From NCBI GenBank assembly GCA_021804455.1, contig JAJZHT010000011.1, positions 1 through 15,166 on the forward strand: 15,166 nt of DNA, read 5' to 3'. The translations under genes and the position numbers were made by a program. This document shows positions 1 to 7,177 of the stretch, piece by piece. Source of the DNA: Pseudomonadota bacterium. Its GTDB lineage: Bacteria; Pseudomonadota; Alphaproteobacteria; Paracaedibacterales; CAIULA01. The notes under the pieces were generated by a model, which saw only the letters and a list, made by a program, of their open reading frames with translations, did not search any database and had not been told where the DNA came from. Every line of letters starts with the position of its first letter. Positions within the stretch are counted from its first letter, which is position 1.

Positions 1-203
1 CCCTGACAAAACTTACATTTCATAACACCCAATCCCCCTCTCAAATCCCTTCATCATAAAAAACTATAACAAAAAATATCTTAAGTTAAAAGTCTCGAAA
101 AGATAACCTAAAGAGGAATACAAATATCTGAAGTACTATAGCGCTTTCCAAACAAAATGCAAATAAACACCCGATTTGGTACAGGGAGGTTCGCTATAAT
201 TTT

Positions 204-413
204 CAAAATTAACAATTCAGCAAAAATTCAAAGGGAATGGTCAAGAATAACCTAGGTGATAGATACTTCTTTTTGAAACAAGAAAAAGGGTTGTTGGGAG
301 AGTTTTGCCTACTCCGAGGTGAAAGAGGGTGTAGCCCCCCGCCCTTTTGATTGGGTGGGGGGCCTCAAAAATAAATTAACTTTTCGTTAATTTTGGTTCA
401 GAAAAAGTTAACC
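204..413 (+). repeat. Dispersed intergenic inverted-repeat element, copy A
   Basis: This non-coding block has a diverged second copy in opposite orientation at 11833-12057. Blocks shared in the same order are GAATAACCTAGGTGA (245-259), a TTTTTGAAACAA stretch near 270-281, GTTTTGCC near 302, GGTGTAGCCCCC near 329, AAATTAACTTTTCGTTAAT (373-391) and GAAAAAGTTAACC (401-413). The ends carry a 10-bp inverted repeat, CAAAATTAAC at 204-213 and GTTAATTTTG at 386-395. A small hairpin lies just beyond it, GGTTCA/TTAACC at 395-400 and 408-413 with one mismatch. No coding frame crosses both copies sensibly. It could be a MITE-like element, a palindromic intergenic repeat or a structured RNA; the sequence does not decide between these. 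Boundaries are approximate. Confidence 0.7.
334..363 (+). repeat. G+C-rich hairpin inside repeat copy A
   Basis: GCCCCCCGCCC (334-344) pairs with GGGTGGGGGGC (353-363) across an 8-base loop, with a single G-U pair. A separate hairpin follows at once, AATTAAC (374-380) with GTTAATT (386-392). There is no T-run directly after the G+C stem on either strand, so it is not a textbook intrinsic terminator. It is the structural core shared with the other copy of the element. Confidence 0.65.
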
Positions 414-428
414 CATCAAAACTTTCTA

Positions 429-561
429 AAAAATTAGACCTTCTGCTTAAGTTATTTTTGTGTTGTTTGTGACAAGGAATTCTGCACTTTCCAACACAGC
501 CGCCTTCTCAACTCACGCAGAAGGTCTTGTACCCTGTTAATGACTTAAACGTCTAATTTTT
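429..561. repeat. Nested 11-bp inverted repeats
   Basis: One 18-base segment (429-446) takes part in two perfect inverted repeats. Its right part AGACCTTCTGC (436-446) is matched by GCAGAAGGTCT at 517-527. Its left part AAAAATTAGAC (429-439) is matched by GTCTAATTTTT at 551-561. A further ACTTAA at 543-548 mirrors TTAAGT at 447-452. The transcript could fold into two alternative long hairpins. The block lies just beyond the 3' end of the minus-strand gene at 584-1222. No known element was recognised; the matches were read directly by eye. Confidence 0.55.
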
Positions 562-583
562 AAGAACACCCCAAAACCTCTCA

Positions 584-1222
584 CTAGAAAAGGGTACACC
601 CGTGAAAACCCGTTTCTTTAAGAAGCGATCTTTTGTGAGCTTCGGAACTCAATGCTCCAGAGATTTGAGTTGAGAATAATTCACCCGTACTCATTTCAAG
701 ACATAAGATGTTATCAGCATCTTGGATAGTGTTATAAATTTCAATTGTGTTGACCTTTTTTTCTTTCAAAAAAGATAAAATTATTTCCTTTCCAGAATCC
801 GACGAAGGGTAATATAATTTTGCTCTAACCTCCATGTTGGTTGCTAAATCTCTGACCTGCAAGTAGAAAAGCCCCAAAATAGACAGCGAGGGTGATTTCT
901 TGTCAAAGCAAGCCATTCCCCCTAAAGGTTGCTGAGAATTGAGAGTGTCGTTTTTCTTACCGTCTTGGTTTGTTTCGGAGCGCTTAAAGTTAAAAAGGGT
1001 TAAAACCATTAAATCCTGTTGTCTTTCAGTGGCGAGATAAGGAATAGGTTCTAACAAAGGAATTCGGTAACCCTGCTCATCTAGGAAAAGAGCTTGTTCC
1101 AAGGTGACTTGGCGCGAGGGAAGCGGAGTTTTTTCTTTACAGCCAGGATCGATCAAATCCATCGCCATCCCCTTTACGTTACAAAAAATGAAAATAATTG
1201 TAGAAATAATCGCCTGTCTCAT
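584..1222 (-). CDS. Exported protein of unknown function
   Basis: The frame encodes about 212 residues and ends with TAG. I chose ATG at 1222 because the protein then opens with a classic signal peptide: MRQ, a hydrophobic run of about 12 residues (AIISTIIFIFC), then NVKGMA as a plausible cleavage region. The frame can be extended 9 codons to a TTG at 1249, which would bury the signal sequence behind another hydrophobic stretch. Neither start has a clear Shine-Dalgarno. The mature part is mixed polar with five cysteines after the signal region (one in DPGCKEK, one in GMACFDKK, one in NILCLEM, one in FHGCTLF near the C-terminus), so periplasmic disulphides are possible. No domain was recognised. 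It follows the livF gene on the same strand after 118 bp and could be a separate transcript. It is real by length and signal peptide; function is unknown. Confidence 0.6.
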   Translation of the reverse strand: MRQAIISTIIFIFCNVKGMAMDLIDPGCKEKTPLPSRQVTLEQALFLDEQGYRIPLLEPIPYLATERQQDLMVLTLFNFKRSETNQDGKKNDTLNSQQPLGGMACFDKKSPSLSILGLFYLQVRDLATNMEVRAKLYYPSSDSGKEIILSFLKEKKVNTIEIYNTIQDADNILCLEMSTGELFSTQISGALSSEAHKRSLLKETGFHGCTLF

Positions 1223-1340
1223 ACAAAAAAATTTTAGATAAATTTTCAATATATAAAAGTACCATCAACCGAGACCTGTTATCAATTGAATTAACATCCT
1301 ATAAATTACAAAGGATCTTCAGTTTATAATTACAGGTTCT

Positions 1341-2063
1341 TTAGTTATCATTTGTTGAAAACCCCAAATAAACCTCTTGCACTTGGGGATTTTTTAACAA
1401 TTCTTTTCCTGTGCCCGATAGGGTGACTTGTCCCTGATCTAAAACATAACCATAGGTGCATAATTGTAACGCTAACTCAACATTCTGTTCCACCATCAAA
1501 ATAGTCGTTCCCTTGTTATGAAGATCTTGTAAAACTTTGAAAAAGTCTTTGACGGCCGCTGGCGAAAGACCAAGGCTAAGCTCATCACACAACAAAATCT
1601 CAGGATCGGCTATCAGGCACCGTGCCAAAGCAAGAATTTGTTGTTCGCCTCCAGAAAGGGTCCCTGCCTTTTGTTTTCTTCTTTGAAAAAGATGGGGAAA
1701 CCGTTGGTAAACTTCTTGTATTTTCTTTTGTCGTGGAATCTTGGGTAATCTTGCCGCAATGGCCCCTAATTCCAAATTTTCATGAACGGTAAGGTGGGGA
1801 AAAAGCTGTCTTCCTTCCGCAAGATACCCCATACCCAAGCGGCAGCGTTCAAAAGGTTTGTGATACGTGATATCAAGATCTTTCCATTGAACCAAACCGT
1901 GAGTCGGCAGGTTAATCCCCATTAAAGCGTTCATTAGGGTGGTTTTACCAGATCCATTAGTGCCAACAATAGAAACCCAAGCCCCTTTTTGAACAACAAG
2001 CTCAATACCGAACAAAACCTCAAAGACACCATACCCCACATGAAGGTTTTGCACTGTTAACAT
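1341..2063 (-). CDS. livF: Branched-chain amino-acid-type ABC importer ATPase LivF
   Basis: This is one of the two cytoplasmic ATPases that drive a HAAT-family importer. The 240-residue length matches LivF. Visible motifs are Walker A GTNGSGKTT (residues 34-42), the Q-loop region around EGRQLFP (83-89), signature LSGGEQQ (136-142), and Walker B ILLCDE with D160-E161. MVEQN stands where most ABC proteins have the switch histidine; Gln there is usual in LivF. Its ATG overlaps the end of livG by 7 bp, and GGGGA about 7 bases upstream can serve as ribosome-binding site, so translation is probably coupled. It is the last gene of the operon. The substrate cannot be read from the ATPase. Confidence 0.93.
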   Translation of the reverse strand: MLTVQNLHVGYGVFEVLFGIELVVQKGAWVSIVGTNGSGKTTLMNALMGINLPTHGLVQWKDLDITYHKPFERCRLGMGYLAEGRQLFPHLTVHENLELGAIAARLPKIPRQKKIQEVYQRFPHLFQRRKQKAGTLSGGEQQILALARCLIADPEILLCDELSLGLSPAAVKDFFKVLQDLHNKGTTILMVEQNVELALQLCTYGYVLDQGQVTLSGTGKELLKNPQVQEVYLGFSTNDN

Positions 2064-2791
2064 ACTCCCGTCCCCAGATAAATTTTAATAACTTCCGGAT
2101 GGTTTTGGATCTTTTTGGGGGTATCTTCGGCCAGCTTTTCTCCTTGATGCAGGACAACCACATGGTCACAACAGGCCATAATCGCTCTCATATGATGCTC
2201 AATCATAATGATCGTTAAAGAATAACGTTCTTGAAAATCTTTTAATGTTGGGATCATGCGATCAATCTCAGTTGGGCGCAGCCCTGCCATAACCTCGTCC
2301 AATAATAAAAGTTGGGGTCGAATCGAAAGAGCCCGTGCAATTTCAAGACGTTTTTTGTCAGACAGTGTTAAATGATCGGCTTTTAAGTCCTTGACATACA
2401 TTAATTCCAAAAGATCCAGGATCTCCATGGCATTTTTTTGAGCCTGAGGAAAAGATTGGTTCTGACCCAGTGCCCCAATCATAGCGTTTTCCAAGACTGT
2501 CATGCCTATAAACGGTTTAACAATTTGGAAGGTGCGCCCAATACCCAGGCGTGCGATCTGATAAGGTTGCATCGCGTGAAGAGAGTGATTATGAAAAAAT
2601 ATTTGCCCCTCATCGGGTTTTTCAAAACCCGACAGCAGGTTAAGTAAAGTTGTTTTCCCCGCACCGTTAGGTCCTATAAGACCTATAATCTGGTTTTTAG
2701 GTATCAATAAGCTTAAGTTATGAATGACCCTTAAACCACCAAAATTCTTTGATAATTTTTCTATTCTCAAAAGGGGAGAATTGACCATCAT
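2057..2791 (-). CDS. livG: Branched-chain amino-acid-type ABC importer ATPase LivG
   Basis: This is the second ATPase of the HAAT importer (244 residues). It shows Walker A GPNGAGKTT (40-48), the LivG-type GRTFQ Q-loop, Walker B LLLLDEVMAGLRPTE and the switch histidine in MIEHHM. The ABC signature is degenerate: LTLSDKKRLEIARAL lacks the usual glycine, a variation seen in part of the LivG family, so I do not read it as inactivation. The frame opens with two adjacent ATG codons (2791 and 2788). AGGG, 5-6 bases before the first, supports that pair. It lies 6 bp after livM and overlaps livF by 7 bp. Confidence 0.93.
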   Translation of the reverse strand: MMVNSPLLRIEKLSKNFGGLRVIHNLSLLIPKNQIIGLIGPNGAGKTTLLNLLSGFEKPDEGQIFFHNHSLHAMQPYQIARLGIGRTFQIVKPFIGMTVLENAMIGALGQNQSFPQAQKNAMEILDLLELMYVKDLKADHLTLSDKKRLEIARALSIRPQLLLLDEVMAGLRPTEIDRMIPTLKDFQERYSLTIIMIEHHMRAIMACCDHVVVLHQGEKLAEDTPKKIQNHPEVIKIYLGTGVC

Positions 2792-2797
2792 AAGGCC

Positions 2798-3742
2798 CTA
2801 TCGGTTCTTATTTCTGAGGAAAGGCCAAATCCCTTGAGGAGCATAAAAAACCATAAACAACAAGATAATCCCATAAAATAACGGTTTAATACTGGACAAA
2901 CTATCACCAAAGAAATGACTTAACATCTCACCCAAAGGTACTAGGATTAAGGCGCCGATAACAGGCCCGCCCAACGTGCCAACCCCCCCCACAATTGCAC
3001 CGACAATCAATTCAATGGAACGCGTTAAAGCAAAAACTTGATCTGGAAACAAACTGGTTTGGTAAAAGGCATAAAAAACTCCCCCAATACTGGTGAGAGC
3101 TGCCGACAAACCCATCACGGTCACTTTGATCCAAAAGGTTGAAAGACCCAAAGATTGAGCCGCAACCTCATGATCACGAACAGCTTGGCTAAAGTAGCCT
3201 AAGCGGCTGTGCACAAAAAGATAACTAATTCCTAAACCTATTAAAACTAATCCCAGGAAAATATAGTAAAATAAAAAGGGTCCCCCTTGCAAAGTTCCAA
3301 TGTCTGTCTTAGAAGCGATTGGCAAGAACAGACCTGCATTCCCCCCAAAGATCTCTATATGTTCAAAAAATAAGCGACCACATTCCGCAAAAGCAATCGT
3401 TAAAACGGTAAAGTAAGGACCTTCTACTTTAAATCGAAACCCCAGAAAACCAATACTTGCTCCCCATAAACCACACACCATCATAATCGGGAACCAACTT
3501 AACCAAGGGGAATAGCCCCCGTGAATAAAAGACCAAGCTGCAAAATAAGACCCCATGCCAACGTATAAGGCATGTCCAAATGAAAGTTGTCCCGCAAAAC
3601 CTAAAAGTAGGTTCCAAGCTTGACCCAGGTAAGCCATGTAAAATGTCAGAATTAGAACCGATAACACGTAATCGCTGACATAAAAAGGGGCCATCATCAA
3701 AAAACAAGCTATCAGAAGATAACCTATACTAGGCATTAACAT
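2798..3742 (-). CDS. livM: Branched-chain amino-acid-type ABC importer permease LivM
   Basis: This is an integral inner-membrane permease of 314 residues. It is recognised from the family-typical stretch NLLLGFAGQLSFGHALYVGM near residue 45, the loop with GGVGTLGGPVIGAL near 250-265, and the C-terminal APQGIWPFLR. Hydrophobic segments occupy most of the chain, consistent with the many helices of LivM. The EAA-like cytoplasmic loop with AAQSLGLS (about residues 190-200) would contact the ATPases. Its ATG lies 1 bp after the livH stop. A second ATG two codons downstream is a possible alternative start. It pairs with LivH to form the channel. Confidence 0.92.
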   Translation of the reverse strand: MLMPSIGYLLIACFLMMAPFYVSDYVLSVLILTFYMAYLGQAWNLLLGFAGQLSFGHALYVGMGSYFAAWSFIHGGYSPWLSWFPIMMVCGLWGASIGFLGFRFKVEGPYFTVLTIAFAECGRLFFEHIEIFGGNAGLFLPIASKTDIGTLQGGPFLFYYIFLGLVLIGLGISYLFVHSRLGYFSQAVRDHEVAAQSLGLSTFWIKVTVMGLSAALTSIGGVFYAFYQTSLFPDQVFALTRSIELIVGAIVGGVGTLGGPVIGALILVPLGEMLSHFFGDSLSSIKPLFYGIILLFMVFYAPQGIWPFLRNKNR

Positions 3743-3743
3743 G

Positions 3744-4607
3744 CTAGCCTCTTTCAGCCAACAGTCCTTGAGGACGTAGCAGAAGAATCAGAATTAAAAG
3801 CCCGAAGCTGACAAAAGACTTGAGAGAACTTTGTCCATAAAAAGCCACGTAGGATTCGCTAATACCTAATAAGATTCCCCCTGCTAAAGCACCTGTCATT
3901 GAATTGAGCCCTCCCATGATAACCACCACAAAACTTAAAAGAGTCAAATGTGGACCTAACTGGGGCACAATGTCGATCAATAAACTGATTAATCCACCGC
4001 TTAAGGCAAGAATGGCGCCAGCAATACCAAAACTGATGGCATAGAGTTTTTCATCATTCAAACCGATAACCTTGGCTGCAAAACTGTTATCAGAACAGGC
4101 TCGTATCGCTGTTCCTGTAGCAGTATGGCGAAAAAACCAAAACAGTACTATTGTGATGGTAAAAGCAATGACAGCACCGTAAAGACGTATTTTATCGATT
4201 AGAAAAGGGCCAAATGTCAGCGAGTCTAGAGCACCCAAAACAACCAGTGAACGAGCCTCAGAACCAAAAATAAGAAGTTCCAAATTCAACAGAATCATAG
4301 CAAATGCACTAAGGCCTATAAACTGAACATGTTCATTTTTTGTTGTTAGGTGAGTTATAAAAAATTTCTGAAATCCATATCCCGCTGCAAACATGACCAA
4401 GGCCAAAAGCGGCAGCAATAATAACAGATTAAGATGCATATATTGATAAAAAGTTATTGTCAAAAGGGACGCAAGAATCATCATTTCCCCATGGGCAAAA
4501 TTAATGATCCTTGTAATACCAAAAACTACCGACAATCCCAGGGCCATCAAAGCATAAACCAACCCCATTAACAGACCGTTCAGACCAACATTTAAGAAAG
4601 TTACCAT
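3744..4607 (-). CDS. livH: Branched-chain amino-acid-type ABC importer permease LivH
   Basis: This is an inner-membrane permease of about 287 residues, close to the usual LivH length. Diagnostic stretches are GLVYALMALGLSVVFGITRI followed by INFAHGEMM near the N-terminus, VVVIMGGLNSMTGALAGG near the C-terminus and the final RPQGLLAERG. The reading frame stays open upstream to 4703, but that would add 32 non-homologous residues overlapping the binding-protein gene by about 100 bp. I chose ATG at 4607, which overlaps the upstream stop by 7 bp in an ATGGTAA arrangement and has GGA about 7 bases upstream. This indicates translational coupling with the binding protein. Confidence 0.92.
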   Translation of the reverse strand: MVTFLNVGLNGLLMGLVYALMALGLSVVFGITRIINFAHGEMMILASLLTITFYQYMHLNLLLLLPLLALVMFAAGYGFQKFFITHLTTKNEHVQFIGLSAFAMILLNLELLIFGSEARSLVVLGALDSLTFGPFLIDKIRLYGAVIAFTITIVLFWFFRHTATGTAIRACSDNSFAAKVIGLNDEKLYAISFGIAGAILALSGGLISLLIDIVPQLGPHLTLLSFVVVIMGGLNSMTGALAGGILLGISESYVAFYGQSSLKSFVSFGLLILILLLRPQGLLAERG

Positions 4608-5830
4608 GCCATTTTCCAAGATGGTACGGGAAAAACGGGGGGTATTTCTTGTAAAGAGCTGGGAAGAATAATTTTGGATTTTCCTTGATGGTTTTGTAAA
4701 CAAACGGAACCTATATTGACTCCTTGGCCCTTTGGATCAAAAGTTAAGGGGCCCCCATAAACAACCCGCTCCTCTAAATAAGTGTTTTGAAGAGTTTGAA
4801 TTAAACTTTGCCCCTTAAGACAGGATCGTCGATAAACATCAGCCGCTAGCCAAACAGCTTCACAGGTGAAGGCAACGTTAAGATCAAAATGAGATTCTGG
4901 ATATAATCTTTGAAAAATTTCCAGCATTTTACAGGCCAAAGGTGACTTTGGATTATACCAAGCCGTGTTGGTAATACAATAATCGGCGTAGGAACCTAGG
5001 ATATGATGAAATTGTTTTTCATACATACCAGGGCTGGCAGGACTGATAATCCCCATGGGCTGATAACGCTGTTTTACGCATTCTTTAATCATCAAAATCG
5101 CGTCATTAAGCCGTGTAATCGGAATTAACAATTCAGCATGAGAGGATTTAATCCTGCCAATCTCAGCGGATAAATCCTGGGTACGGGGATCATAACAAAC
5201 TGCTTCAACAACTTGGAAAGGTAAATTATAAAGAGAAAAAGTCTTAAGAACAGAGCTATGCATTGCCTGACCATACGTATCGTTCGTATAAAGAATAGCC
5301 GCGGTCTTAGGATAGGTTTGTTTAAGATCAAACAAATCTTTCATCAATTTAACGCCTTGATGGGCTAACATTTCTGAAGTTGGAAAATTTCGGAAAACAT
5401 ATTGATAGCCCTGCTCCATAATTTTGGGAGCTGCAGCAATATTGATAATCAAAGGAACGTGACGTTGTTCGCATACCTGAGCAATCGCAAAGGTAACGGC
5501 TGAGTTATGGGCACCGACTAAAAGGTCCACACCTTGGCTGATCAGCCTTTCGGCTTTTGTCCGTCCTTGGTCAACGCTTGATTCTGTATCAACGTAAAGA
5601 ATTTCTATTTCTGGAAATGAATCTTTTAGGAAAAGGGCAGCGGTTCTGGCTCCTTGCTCACAGCCAAGACCTACGTATGAATCAACCCCTGTTTTGGGAG
5701 ATAAGACGCCAATCCGAAAACCTTCTTTTTTCTTGCTTTTACAGCTGCTTAAGCCGAATAAAGATAATCCCATAGCCGCTAGGGAAGCACCGTTAAATTG
5801 GCGGCGCGTCAAAAAGGGATTGAAACGCAT
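4601..5830 (-). CDS. Tat-type lipoprotein substrate-binding protein of the HAAT importer
   Basis: This is the periplasmic ligand-binding protein of the importer (409 residues, type I periplasmic-binding fold, LivJ/LivK/UrtA-like). The N-terminus carries a twin-arginine motif TRRQFNG (8-14), a hydrophobic segment and a lipobox LSSC with Cys30. It is therefore predicted to be Tat-exported, possibly folded, and lipid-anchored. Family features are FRIGVLSPKTG at the start of the mature domain, VDLLVGAHNS, AAILYTNDTYGQ and FTCEAVWLAADVY. It is the first gene of the operon and overlaps livH by 7 bp. Several unrelated amides and amino acids are bound by this family, so branched-chain amino acid specificity is only a default. 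Gene symbol left empty for that reason. Confidence 0.88.
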   Translation of the reverse strand: MRFNPFLTRRQFNGASLAAMGLSLFGLSSCKSKKKEGFRIGVLSPKTGVDSYVGLGCEQGARTAALFLKDSFPEIEILYVDTESSVDQGRTKAERLISQGVDLLVGAHNSAVTFAIAQVCEQRHVPLIINIAAAPKIMEQGYQYVFRNFPTSEMLAHQGVKLMKDLFDLKQTYPKTAAILYTNDTYGQAMHSSVLKTFSLYNLPFQVVEAVCYDPRTQDLSAEIGRIKSSHAELLIPITRLNDAILMIKECVKQRYQPMGIISPASPGMYEKQFHHILGSYADYCITNTAWYNPKSPLACKMLEIFQRLYPESHFDLNVAFTCEAVWLAADVYRRSCLKGQSLIQTLQNTYLEERVVYGGPLTFDPKGQGVNIGSVCLQNHQGKSKIILPSSLQEIPPVFPVPSWKMAW

Positions 5831-5897
5831 ATAAAAACTTTTGCTATAAAACTGTTCGGAAAACTGTACTAAAATTTTTCTGATACAACAAGATGAC

Positions 5898-5912
5898 TGA
5901 TATTCCTTATCA
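5898..5912. promoter_or_regulatory. Small palindrome in the divergent intergenic region
   Basis: TGATA (5898-5902) and TATCA (5908-5912) flank five bases within the 189-bp space between the divergent importer and exporter operons. Its location would suit a shared operator, but five-base arms are weak and no regulator gene lies nearby. I found no clearly convincing sigma-70 promoter for either operon in this space. Confidence 0.2.
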
Positions 5913-6019
5913 AAATCAGGTCGTGAAAGATTTTTTGAAATGTTTTTAAAGGCAAACCCTAGGATAATAACTAAAATTATGTTTAAATTAAATTTCTAAT
6001 TCAGAAATAAGATCGTCGA

Positions 6020-7174
6020 ATGTACTATATCGCTTTGAAAATGCTTTTTGGTGATCGTGGCAAGTATATTGCGATGGTTTTTGGCATTTCATTTTCTGCC
6101 CTTATTATGACGCAGCAGCCCTCTGTTTTTGCTGGATTGATGTCACGAACTTACAGTTTTATGGAAGATATCTCTCTTCCGGATGTTTGGGTTATGGATC
6201 CAGGTGTCCAATATTCCGAGGAACATAAACCTATTAGAGATATTGAAGTGAATAAAATCAAGGGAATTACTGGCGTCGCCTGGGCCGTTCCTATTTTTAA
6301 AAATTTGATGGCAGTAAAGCTTCCTGATGGTTTTATGCGAACCATTGATCTAACCGGCATCGATGATAGTACTTTTGTGGGAGGACCTGCTTGGATTCTT
6401 CAAGGAGATCTAGAAGATCTTAAAAGAAAGGACGCTATTTTTGTGGATTACGAAGCAGCCCACAAAAATTTGAGAGTTACCAATCCCGACGGTACGCGAC
6501 GCCCTTTAGCAATCAATGACATTGTTGAAATTAACGATCATCGGGCTGTTGTGGTGGGATACATTAAAGCAAAACGCAGTTTTGTCCTTCAACCAAAGGT
6601 TTATACAACTTACAGTCGTGCTTTAAGTTACCAACCTCCTACCCGACGTCAACTAACATATGTTGCCGTCAAAGCCAAAGAAGGACAAAATTTAAAGCAA
6701 CTTTGCCAGAGAATTAAAAGACAAACGGGACTGAAGGCCTATACAACAGACGATTTTAAAGCTCAAAACCTAGATTATTGGATGACGAATACAGGGATTC
6801 CCATCAATTTTGGAACGGCTATTCTTTTGGGCTTTATTGTCGGTGCCGCTGTGGTGGGGCAGACTTTTTATAATTTTGTTCAAGAAAATTTAAAGCACTA
6901 TGCAGCCTTAAAAGCTATGGGGTTGCGAAATCACACCTTAATCAGAATGGTTATGTTACAAGCTTGTGTTGTAGGTGCTACAGGGTATGGAATTGGAGTT
7001 GGTTTGACAACGATTTTTGGTTTGATTTTTGATGATTCAGTTTTAGCCTTTCGAATGATGCCTAGCATTCTTGCTTTTTCCGCACTAGGAATTTTTCTCA
7101 TCATTACCTTATCCGCCGTGGCTTCCATTCGAAAAGTCATCAATGTTGATCCATCCGTTGTGTTCCGGGGATAG
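6020..7174 (+). CDS. DevC/MacB-like ABC exporter permease
   Basis: This is an inner-membrane permease of a tripartite ABC exporter (384 residues). The topology matches the FtsX/MacB class: one helix near residues 15-32, a large periplasmic domain to about 265, then three helices near 267-288, 309-335 and 348-370. The opening (ALKMLFGDRGKYIAMVFGIS) and the PDVWVMDPG stretch match a proteobacterial DevC-like permease family that I know from similar permease-ATPase-adaptor operons. The C-terminal VDPSVVFRG is typical of this class. It is the first gene of the operon, 3 bp before the ATPase gene. The ribosome-binding site is weak (AAGAT about 6-7 bases upstream). The substrate is unknown; cyanobacterial DevBCA exports glycolipids, which is only an analogy here. 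Confidence 0.88.
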   Translation: MYYIALKMLFGDRGKYIAMVFGISFSALIMTQQPSVFAGLMSRTYSFMEDISLPDVWVMDPGVQYSEEHKPIRDIEVNKIKGITGVAWAVPIFKNLMAVKLPDGFMRTIDLTGIDDSTFVGGPAWILQGDLEDLKRKDAIFVDYEAAHKNLRVTNPDGTRRPLAINDIVEINDHRAVVVGYIKAKRSFVLQPKVYTTYSRALSYQPPTRRQLTYVAVKAKEGQNLKQLCQRIKRQTGLKAYTTDDFKAQNLDYWMTNTGIPINFGTAILLGFIVGAAVVGQTFYNFVQENLKHYAALKAMGLRNHTLIRMVMLQACVVGATGYGIGVGLTTIFGLIFDDSVLAFRMMPSILAFSALGIFLIITLSAVASIRKVINVDPSVVFRG

Positions 7175-7177
7175 ACT

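Larger units (their letters stand above)
1..583. other. Non-coding region, 583 bp
   Basis: No convincing gene is visible on either strand. Bases 1-200 are AT-rich with no recognisable feature. Bases 204-413 are repeat copy A, and 429-561 hold the nested inverted repeats. No tRNA-like cloverleaf, CRISPR periodicity or insertion-sequence ORF was seen. Confidence 0.6.

Noticed and set aside
1-23. Possible start of a minus-strand gene reading MKCKFCQ off the left edge
   Set aside because: Only seven codons are visible. A G-rich stretch upstream (near 33-40) is too far from the ATG to be a convincing ribosome-binding site, and no family can be judged from this.
334-363. Intrinsic terminator in the G+C-rich hairpin of repeat copy A
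   Set aside because: No T-run follows the stem directly on either strand, and the same hairpin recurs in the second copy, so it belongs to the repeat.
1223-1249. TTG start for the exported protein
   Set aside because: It adds nine residues before a good signal peptide and has no ribosome-binding site; the ATG at 1222 gives a normal signal sequence.
4608-4703. Upstream extension of livH by 32 codons
   Set aside because: The added residues do not resemble LivH, overlap the binding-protein gene by about 100 bp, and a better coupled start with GGA spacing is at 4607.
1341-5830. Urea importer (urtABCDE) assignment for the operon
   Set aside because: The Tat signal is compatible, but the first permease lacks the long N-terminal domain of UrtB and no urease gene is near, so a generic HAAT/branched-chain type label is safer.
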